From assembly GCA_001972305.1 (NCBI GenBank), contig BDDD01001597.1, positions 200,506 to 264,505 of the forward strand: DNA of 64,000 bases, given 5' to 3'. Source of the stretch: Cephalotus follicularis (lineage: Eukaryota; Streptophyta; Magnoliopsida; Oxalidales; Cephalotaceae). Every line of letters begins with the position of its first letter. The stretch's first letter is position 1. The notes below the pieces were generated by a model. It made no database searches. It was not told the DNA's origin and saw nothing but the letters and a program-made list of their open reading frames with translations. Positions 49,245 through 58,842 of this stretch are shown here, piece after piece. The translations under genes and the position numbers were made by a program.

Positions 49245-50354
49245 GACTTTTAAAAATTAACTAGCAAAAATACTAGAAACAATTTAAACATTATCACATA
49301 ATTACGAAAATATAAAGAGTGTAGGGTTGAGAGAGATTGGAAACAGATGTATAGTGGTTCGGCAAACCGCCTACGTCCACTCCCCAAGGCCTCCCCTTGA
49401 GTATTTCACTATGTATGCCCCAATCCGGGCTTGAAACTCCAACCGAGCTTCAACAACCTTCGCTCCAACCAAGCGAATACAAGTTTGCTCCAACCGAGCA
49501 ATACAAGAGACAACCTCTCTTGTTTATGTGTGAAATAAAGTGTTTAAAGATTACAAATTCACAATGAATTTGTTTACAATTTCGCTCAATTCTCACGAAG
49601 CTTCTAGTGTATAGGAAATGTAAAAATGAGAGCTTTGTAATGTATGGGATTGCTTCGAAATGATCTCTTTTGATGTTTGGGAAGCTTAGATGTTAGCTTT
49701 ATGTGCCTTGAATGAATTTTCAACTTGAATGCTTGATCACTTGTGCAAGAGCTCCACTTTGACTTATATAGTTGTGCTTCCAACGGATCTATTTTTGAAG
49801 TTCTGTTACAATCCAGTTGGCTGGATTCCTTGGGCAGTTAACTGGATTAGATGGTGCGTATTTCAAATATAGCCGTTACATGGAGGAAGTCGGCTGCATC
49901 CTCTGGGAAGTCGGCTGGTGGAGCCTGGCAGTCGGCTGGTGCTCTGTTCCAGTCGGCTGGTTGAGCTAAAATTGGACTTACAGAAGCTACTACCTGATAT
50001 TGCACATTTGGTGACAGTCGGCTGGATTCCTTGGCAGTCGACTGGTTGCCCCTGGTAGTCGACTGGTGCCCTGCTTCAGTCAGCTGGATGAGGTGTTGAA
50101 ATGATACAGAAGCTACTGCCTGAATTGTGCACCCTTGGCAGTCGACTGGCCTTCCTTGGCAGTCGGCTGCTCTCCTGTGGCAGTCGGCTGGCTTGCCCTG
50201 TACCTGCAGAAATAGCCTTGGCACAACTTTGGACACAAAATCAAGTGAGTATATGAAATTGTAGCTCAGAGAATTATGCATACAAGTAATATGTGTTTGT
50301 TAATCATCAAAATAACATATGTTAATACAATTAACGGGGTGGCAAAGGCCAACA
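49245..50354 (-). repeat. Chimeric Sirevirus LTR (left-LTR start, probable right-LTR remainder)
   Basis: From 49245 to 49446 it carries all seven left-LTR diagnostic bases and none of the right-LTR ones. From the base equivalent to 33344 (T in the left LTR, G here and in the right LTR) it departs from the left LTR by scattered substitutions and small deletions. It ends with the intact terminus ...AAGGCCAACA at 50354. No PPT or PBS adjoins it. Confidence 0.88.
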
Positions 50355-50698
50355 TAGTTGGCTGTCTACCTTGAACAGTCAGTTGTTTTCCTTCAACGGT
50401 CGGTTGTTCTGTGAAACAACAGTATGCAATCATTCTATTTTATCCAATTATATTATCGCAAGCTATTCAACCATATTCATACATGCAATTTAGTCGATTA
50501 TTCACTCAGAATATCATGTTCATGGTAGGTTAACATCTAACAGTAACCATAACATCAATCCAACAGTCCACAATCCATAAACTCATGCGTTTCACCAATG
50601 AACATTTATTATTTTTGAACTCAAATTTGCATGTATAAATCCCCTACCTTTGATTCCAAGTTAGGAACTAAAAGTCCACCTCTTCAAGCCCACGGAAC
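50355..50698 (-). repeat. D-prime LTR, continuation after the Sirevirus
   Basis: It starts with the same 45 bases that precede the left LTR (33098-33142), then continues in homology with the D LTR (for example CCCCTACCTTTGATTCCAAG near 50640 against 52657-52677). It ends where a complete D LTR begins. Confidence 0.75.
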
Positions 50699-53485
50699 TG
50701 TCACACCCCGCTTCTGATAAACAACAATTAAGTGGTAAAAGCAATCAACATAACATTATCCAGCTTATGCAATTTTACGGATAAATTAAAACCTTCCAAA
50801 CCTTATTGAATCTTACGAAAGCATTAAATAAATAAACTGAATTAAATGCGTATCACACATCCCATACTACGTGATACAAAATTGTTCGATAAAAATATTC
50901 AACATCATCGTCGATTGCCCTCAAACGGAGCATGATTATAAAATACGAACATAATACAATACGATATTCAAATTAGAATATCCATCAACCATGATAAACA
51001 TATCATCATGAGTACAGTAATCCCAAATATAATCAAACATTGTTCATCATGCAGATACATAACACAAGAGAGGACATCTCAGTATTCTTTTCAAATCCCA
51101 AGCGCGCAACCATAGTACCCGCAACATCAATCTGAAATAGTAGGGGGTTAGCCTTTGTCCTCACTCAGCTGAGTAGTAAAGTCATAAGTACAATTCTGGA
51201 TTAAAGATAATGCATGTCATGTAATGTATGCAATCATAGATGCAATACATAGTATCCTATAATAATACATATATATGTGTGTATATACATGCATAATTGC
51301 CAATAGAGCAAACATGCCGATTGGCTACAATCCAAAATGTATACAAATGCTACGAAGACATCGCCATCTCCTGGACTAGATGCTGTACTCCTCACTCCGG
51401 TCCCGACTGTTAGACAACTCGAAGCAAACCACAATCCAATGTTACCAACGCGCAGCTAAGTAACCAATCCACTGTGGGTATCCCTAGCCAACTCCTGGCA
51501 CTTGAGGAAAACCTGCCATTAGCCGGCCATGGAAATCTCTACCACGTGACTAACAGCTACAATCCAGAATCCAATTCAAGCCGTTTATGAAGCTAAATAC
51601 TTGAAAACATATCTATTTGTCAATATATAAAACAATCAATTTCCTAAGTAAATTACGCATTATAAAATACTTGTAATAACATATTTGTTCAAAATATGCA
51701 ACAATCCTTTTTAAACAGCATGTCTATTCAATACATGCTTCCATCCACTTTTAAAACTGCATTTCAGTTTGAACATAACAGTTTATACAAAATAAAGATT
51801 TGCAATAAATCATGTACGCAACTCCCTAAAAATGATAAATCATTTTTAAAGCAATAACAGTCCAATTCAATCAACAATCCACAATCCAGACCCAATACAA
51901 TGCAAGTGCAATGCAATCATATGCTCAAACATGCCTAGAGTTGTTTCTATAGTCGTTTCGGAGTCATCGGGTCAAATTTGGGTCAAACCAACCAAAACAG
52001 AAGGATAAGCGTCGACACTTATCCTAAGGGCGTCGACGCTTATGTCCTCTAAGCGTCAGCATTTCATACGTTAAACTCCTAGACGCAGCAACCACAGGCG
52101 TCAATGCTTTGCCATAGCGTTGACGGTTAAGTGATGACAGGTGATCATCACTTCAACCAGTCTCAAACCAGCGGAAAAATCCATCCCTAAACGTTCATGC
52201 AATCCAAGATGCGTTCCTTACAGATATAGTACGCACAGTAGGTTATCAGTTTATGTAACCAAAACATCAACCATGAATTAGACATGCAATCCACAAGTGA
52301 ACAAATACAGTTCTACGAATGCTCATATAAGGCGTCGATGTTTTCTTTAAGAGTCAATATATATTGACTTAACACAAGAGGGCGTCCCGCTTATAACGTG
52401 AGTGTCGACGCTCAGGTAATCTGGTATAACCATTGTCATCATCCCAAGCAAACAGGGGAAACAATGCAAATAACATGCAATTCCGGTCCAATATACACAT
52501 CAAACTCATCATGCATGTTCAGTGTAAGCATAACGGTAGACATGTAACAATCCAGTAGCTCCAACAGTCCGAAATTAACATGCAAATCATGCATAACAGC
52601 AATGAGAAAACCACTAACTTTAACCTCAATTTTGCATGTATAAATTCACTACAATCCCCTACCTTTAGTTCCAAGTTAGGAACTTGTAAGTCCATCTCTT
52701 TGCATTCTGAAAACCGGTCACAGCAGCCTCAAGGTTCGTCCAATAGCTGCAATCCATAAACTCAAAGTGTGGTCCAACAATGGTGTTCAAATATGGAGGA
52801 AATCCTCTCCTCTTGCTCTCTAACTTTCTGTCCTCCTCTCTTATTCTCCAGGTTCGTTTTTATGGCGAGAAGGAGTTTTATGTAGGTTGAATTTGTCATC
52901 TTCTGCATGCATGAGTAGGTCCCATTCCTCTTTCCCAGTTTTGGTATTTTCTATTTGTTTTCTGCAGGTTTGCATGCATACACGCATGTCATAATCTTCC
53001 TCTTATTTCATTCATGCAGAACAGAGAGTGTTTGTGCATGCCTGACGCCGTGCAAGCATGGCCAACACATCTCATTAATCATGCAATGGCACCCGATTAC
53101 TTGCCACCTTGTACGTTTCATATCTACATCAGAACGTGTCTGATATTTCACACTAAGCATCGATGTTTACATGTAGGCATCGACGCTTTGGTCATTTCAT
53201 GCAATGGCGTCGACGTGCATGTGCATGATCTCACGTGCGCATTCTTACTTCACAGGCGTCGACACTTTCAATCAAAACGTCGATGCTTTAGCCCAATATT
53301 TCAACATTTCAATTCAATGAAACTCCTTTGCATTTCCTTTCTGAATTTGCCACAAAATAAAATACAAACTCCATTATTTCTCTTTCAAAATCAACATCAC
53401 AAATGGAAAAACATCATTAAAGTTTGGAATTTCATTATTGTCATCAATTCCATACTAAGATTAGATCAAGAATTAAAATATTACA
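50699..53485 (-). repeat. Gypsy LTR 'D' (3' LTR of minus-strand element G)
   Basis: A 2,787-bp LTR; plus-strand ends TGTCACACCCCGC and TTAAAATATTACA. It lies next to the PPT and pol tail of element G. AAGCGTCGACGCTT-type motifs occur at about 52010-52110, 52330-52420 and 53155-53300. It sits directly beside the D-prime LTR of the same family. ORFs inside (51234-51434, 52955-53535) look incidental. Confidence 0.8.
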
Positions 53486-53991
53486 TTGTGCGAAAATCTC
53501 GGGCCTCCTTCAAGAAATTTCATCCTCGAAATTAAAATAACACTAAAATAATTGAGGGCAATGCTCTCAGATATCATCCTCACGTTCCGAACTTGACTCA
53601 TCCGGACGGTGGAACTGCCATTGAACCTTTACCATCGAAATGGTTCAGTTCCTCAATACATGCGTCTTCCAGTCCAGAATCCGCACCGGTGACTCATCGC
53701 AAGAAAGCTCATCTCGCACAGGAACCTAATCATAATCCAAGACATTTGATGGATCTTGGATATATCTCCTCAACATAGACACATGGAAGACATCGTGTAC
53801 ATTCGACAGTGCAAGAGGTAAAGCAAGCTGGTAGGCTACCTCCCCAACTCTCTCCAAAATCTCAAAAGGACAAATATAGCGCAGAGCTAACTTGCCCTTT
53901 TCCCCAAACCTTTACACGCCCTTCCATGGTGAAACTTTTAAGAACACATGATCACAACCACCGAAAGTCAAGGGTGTCCTCTTGCCACCGA
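53486..53991 (-). pseudogene. pol: Gypsy integrase C-terminus and PPT (element G)
   Basis: The minus strand from 53991 reads HVFLKVSPWKGV, a stop, then RFGEKGKLALRYICPFEILERVG, VAYQLALPLAL and [21 protein letters not shown]: the chromovirus integrase C-terminal domain. The chromodomain that should follow is not convincingly readable because of stops. The purine run CTTGAAGGAGGCCCGAG (about 53495-53515) is the likely PPT before the LTR at 53485. The F LTR at 53992 cuts the gene upstream. Confidence 0.8.
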
Positions 53992-56242
53992 TGTAACGAC
54001 CCGCATTAATTTTGGATAAATTGATGTTTGGGCCTGGGGGAATTTTTTTTCTTTTCTCCTTGGTAGTGTTGGTTTGGGCTTCTCCTTCTTGGTTAAGTTG
54101 GCTTAGGGTTTGGTGGAGGCCCAATGTTGGTAAGATGGGTTAGGAGATAAGAGAAGTGTTAGGTGGCATTGGGAGATGTGTAAAGCTTGCTTAGGAAGCT
54201 TAATAGTTGACTTCAGAGATGTTGTTCATGGTAGTTAAGCGTTGTTGTTGTGTGTTGGTCTTACAGAGGAAGATCAAGGCACGGAGTCCGCAGAACAAGG
54301 GAGCTAGCTGAGAAAGCTGTTGATACTAGTGAGTGGGATGTTCTTCTTTCTATTAATTGATAACTGAGAGTTTGTCGATTTTATACCCTTCCATGATATT
54401 GTCTGGACTAGGAATCCTTCTCCTATCATCTTGTTGATATTGCATGTGAATACTGCTTTGCCTGGGTTGAACTCGTTGTTTCCCCCTTTATTGTTGAGTA
54501 TTCATGCTTTATTTGATATCATGTGTTGTTGTCTTTGGATAGTGGTTACTGGGTGCTGGTTACTTGGTTATGTATGAGATTGCCGCCACGAGATGGTCTA
54601 AGTGGTGATACACTTACCTCTAAGCCGAGGTTCTCCTCTATTATCTCATCAAGGGAGAAGCTGAGCGATGATTCGCGGGCCCCTTGTACGATATTAACGC
54701 TATGTGATTGCCGACGAGGTAGCTTCTCGGTCGAGGTTCACCCAATGTAGTGCTGAGCTCGTGATTGCCGATGCGGGTGGGCTTGCGTAGCCCCTCGTTC
54801 GAGGTTCATGTAGTGAGGTGCGACAACGTATGATTTGCTGGGGGAGGAGTGCTTGCGTAGCCCTTCTACCGATGTTCATGCGGTGCTCTAGAAGTGGGTA
54901 TCTATATTGAGTATATGAGGGATGTGTTCAATCCTGTATCCCATGACCGCATTGATAGAACGTCAACGGAGTTTGTTATCTAATCTACCGAGGTGGTTCT
55001 GGCTATGGAAGTGTGTGAGTCGATTGTGCATGTGCGTGTGTGGAATGTGCTTGTGATTGATACAGTACCAGTAGTCCCCGTTGATATTTGTTAATCCTTA
55101 GAGTTGATCTTTTGTTGATCCTTGGATCCTTGGCATGTTCTTTTATATATAAACTGTTGTTTACCTTCTTTCCTTGAGGTCAGTCATTGAGTTGGTAGCT
55201 CTGACGTCTCCTCGGACTTTCCTTTGTTATCGATATCCTTGTATGCTTTCACCTCTGCCTTGTTTGGTTGAGTAGGGGAGATGGGTTGTACCCAGCCCAG
55301 TTGGGGCAGGGCACGTTCACCTTGACTCTTGGCACCCCGGTGGAAGTGGGTCGCCCAGGATACTCTTTGATCTTACTGACTAGTCAGTTGGACTAATCCC
55401 CCCTTAGTTTTGTGTGCAGAGGGAGCGGGGCAGTAGTGTTCTTGAGATCCACTAAGGACAGCTTGTTGAGAGAGGTAGACGTCGAACACATCACCATAGG
55501 ATGGATTCTCGGCCACGGGCACCTTCATGCATTTGGGGACATTCATGGGGTTTTGTATAGATTTTGTTTATATCTATGCCTTGTAAACCTTTTTGTAAAC
55601 ATGTGTATAACTCTTGGATGTTAGGCGTCCTTGGAAGTTTGCCCGGGACCATGCATATAATTCACTTCTTTTGTTTTATATACTTGTTGTTATGTTGTTC
55701 TCTCCGCCCTGGCCTTGGTGAAACTGCGGTGTTTCTCCTCGGGCCTTTCCTGCTTGGTACCTCTGTTGATATGCCTGGGGAAAGGGGTGGCTTGATCATG
55801 GTTGGTCAAACCTTGGTTGACCTTGCAACTCGGGTTGGTTGACCGTAAGCTGAGGTCTGGTGGCGTCCCTGGGCGTTGTTCCTGGCATACCGTAGGTGTT
55901 AAGAGGAGGCAAGCAGTTTTCTTTAGTTTTGCCCGACCTCCCGACCTCGGACCAGTTCAGTCCCTGGAGATGTTTTGGTGGGTGAGCCCTGGTGGATCCC
56001 CTGGGTACCTGGCCGGGTGAGTTGTTATTCCCTTAGTGTAGTTCAAGCGTTTGTGGGACCTCGGGTGGTTGTCCCATGCGCTTGGCGTTTGTCCCCGGGC
56101 CCTTGTGTTGATCCCAGGTTTAGCCTTTGTTAAGTGTTGTCGTCCAATGAGGACATGCCCGAGGATAGTTTGTCCTGGGAAGGCATGTCTTAGGATGGGG
56201 CGCAAGTCTTGTTTGTGCTACGTCATGTTGTGTTGGCATCCC
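53992..56242 (+). repeat. Gypsy LTR 'F' (plus strand), interrupted by element H
   Basis: It begins TGTAACGACCCGCATTAATTTTGG inside the pol of element G. The first part matches the F pieces at 2077-2566 and 6931-7856. Diverged repeated units with CCGAGGTTC/TCGAGGTTC cores lie at about 54580-54900. The end of the LTR is not reached; copia element H starts at 56243. ORFs here are not recognisable. Confidence 0.7.
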
Positions 56243-58828
56243 TGTTAGAGTAAGGGTGTCCCTGCACGCCACGAGGTGGCTCTGCATAAATGTATGTGTA
56301 TGTATGAGATGCACTCCTCAATTGGAGATATCTCTTTAAGCTGAAGAGTGGCTGCATGTGTATATATTACACTCTCTATTTATACAATCTGAATTCCTTT
56401 TCGTGTTTAATAGTGCATATTCAATCAAAAATGGCAACCCGCTATATGTATATCCCAAACCATCTTAAATGGATCGGGTGATCACCATATCATCTGAGTA
56501 CACATATAGTGCCCTGTCGTTCGAGGGGTTGGATCTCATACCTGAGAGGTTATGAGAATGTGATCCTTACACCCTTCTGACAGAACGTTCCAAGTCATAG
56601 GTTCACTTTCTTAGGGCAATAGATGCACCGCAAAGACTTGCCGTATTATGCTTGCTCCCGGGTTTAGTGGAGGATGGATTATCTCGTTACCATTTGGATT
56701 TATCCTAAAGCATAATGTGGGGTTCGTGCTAAGGAGCATGAGACTGAACAGACCCACCATAGGAAACCTATTTGGAAAGCCATACCTATGTCAATAGGAT
56801 TCCTATAGTCTTGGTAGTGTATAGTCTATGGTGACTAGTAGACCATTCGTGGAGCTACGTTGTATCGTTAGACCTGAGCGGCTGGCATGCATTGTGTTGT
56901 AACTGCTTGGCTTTGATTTCCGCCTTCCCCAGCACTAGCCACGTGCTGGCAAAAGGGTTGTCTTTGGGCCTTGTGGAAGCTTCATTGAGATGTATGGGCG
57001 AGTTCGCAATAAGGGATCGTCACACACGTATGAAGGGTGATCGGCTCTATATTATTTATGATCGTTGAGATTCTAAAACCCTGATCAGGTATAGGCAGAC
57101 TGGAAACGGGGTTTCCGGGGATGTTTGCCGAAAGTCTCAATGCGTACGTAAATTTATAGTTATCGCGACTGTACCTAGGGGTGACATTACTCCGAACCCT
57201 AGGTCGCGGTCGGAGCCAAGTATGACGTAGGATACATGACACATATGCCGTTGACTGGATAAAGTTCTGGTTTACTGGATGTCGACTTATAGACGTAGTT
57301 TATTCTACGGATCCGGGCGGTGATGGGATTCACACCGGGGATGTTTTAATAGTCGGGGACTATTGGGATAGTCGTACCAGAACTCATGGGATGTTCTGAG
57401 AAATTTATAGTCGTACCGGATTCAAGTCAGGCTTTCGGGTCCCACCTGATTATTGGAAAAGCGATGCATGATACACACATGATAGCTTGGCGGAAAATCT
57501 AGTTTTTAAACTAGTATATATTTAATTTGATATTAGTGGTTTTTATTTATTTATTTACCACCGTATTATCAAATTGATATATCAAGAGATACCACAGTGG
57601 GAGTATGTTGTTACATACATTGTGCGGGGTGCACATATTCTTAACCGAGAGAGAAATTTTGTTTTGTTTAAATAAAATTAAAAGGAAAGGAAGACATAGA
57701 AAAATTAGAGCATTTTTTAAGGCTTTCTTTTTTCTTTTATGGCTTCACTCCAATGCCATATGCAGAGAAAAAACGCACGGCTCGCGTGCGTTGCGCACCA
57801 GGCGCGTTTCTCGCAGGGGAAGACGACGTCGTAGGCATCGGTGGCCGGGGAAAGGGGCCGGCTTTCATCCACGGTAAGCCTCTCTCCCTTTTTCTCCCGT
57901 TTTCTCCTTCTCTCTCTCTGTTTTGGACCGATGCCTTTCGCGTCACCCACTGCTGCCGGCTTTCTCTTCCGCCGCCGGTGGTCTCGGTAGGTGGAGCTGC
58001 CTCAGATCCACCTATCTCGGCCCTAGACTAGGTGTGACCGGCCGTTGTTTGGCCGGTCTTTGCTCTTCGGGTCGACCCTGTCGACTCGGAGCGCTGTTCG
58101 TCGTGGGTCGGCGTTCCACGCCGATTCACGGCGGGTCTTCTGCACGGCTGTGTAGATCGTAAGATTTGGAGTCTAACCATGGCGGTCGGATGGCACGCCG
58201 ACGTCGTTGTCGTCGAGTCGGGTCGACCCACCGCGGTTGTTCGCCGTGATTCGCCACATTCCAGGCCGAGTCTCGCCGAGTCTCGGCCACCAGTGGCTTT
58301 ATCGGGTGTTTGTTGTCCACATATGTTGCCGCCGGTCAATGACCCATTGACCGAGTCTCACTGAGTCCGAACTCAGTGAGTCGCCGCCACTGTTCACCGT
58401 CGTCCGGGGCGCTTCCGGCTGTGCCTCCGCCACCAGTGAGCTGAGCAGATTTTTTGGAGTCCGTTGGTGTCTTGGTTGAAGTTTTCGTGGACTGGCCGGA
58501 AACCGGCAGTTGAGCCGGTAACCGGCAGTTTCTTTGGCAAGCGCGTAGCGGCAAAGTGATGGAGCCGCCAACGTTGGTATGATTACTAATCATTTGTTTC
58601 CGCTGTGTTTATTGTTTACCGAATTGGTTTCGGTTATTGTGGATGTATGCTTGACTGTGATATTTGTTCGTTTGAATATTAAACGGAGATCCTAGGATAA
58701 TAGATTTTGGTAGTAAGATGTAATTGTGAACCTAGTCTTGCGAGTCTTGGTGTTTTTTAAAAAATTAAAATTATACACACTTGCGTCCTAGACTCAAAAT
58801 CGACCGAGACCCCTCCCGGGTTCCAACA
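56243..58828 (+). repeat. 5' LTR of copia element H
   Basis: A 2,586-bp LTR, TGTTAGAGTAAGGGTGTCC ... GGGTTCCAACA, two bases before a PBS. The first 252 bases differ from the 3' LTR (63749 on) at four positions. A GC- and CpG-rich block (about 57770-58570) contrasts with the AT-rich surroundings; ORFs in it overlap on both strands and have no family signature. Confidence 0.88.
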
Positions 58829-58830
58829 AG

Positions 58831-58842
58831 TGGTATCAGAGC
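58831..58842 (+). promoter_or_regulatory. Primer-binding site of copia element H
   Basis: TGGTATCAGAGC, canonical, two bases after the LTR end. Confidence 0.92.

Larger units (their letters stand above)
41779..49446. repeat. 7.67-kb duplicate of 25676-33343
   Basis: The offset is a constant 16,103 bases; all ORFs in the block recur with identical translations, and every stretch I compared is base-identical. It contains the end of element 2's 3' LTR (41779-42811), the element 1 pol tail and PPT (42812-42888), element 1's 3' LTR (42889-45641), the C LTR part (45642-48539), the D-prime fragment (48540-49244) and the first ~200 bases of the Sirevirus LTR (49245-49446). It starts at a non-homologous join and ends inside LTR homology. 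Confidence 0.95.

Noticed and set aside
52955-53535. ORFs of 62 and 173 codons on the plus strand
   Set aside because: They overlap each other within the D LTR and its PPT boundary, and show no domain or codon pattern beyond repeat sequence.
57605-58593. Overlapping ORFs on both strands that could suggest a host gene
   Set aside because: They lie within the LTR of copia element H between its TG end and the PBS, overlap in several frames because of high GC, and have no recognisable domains.
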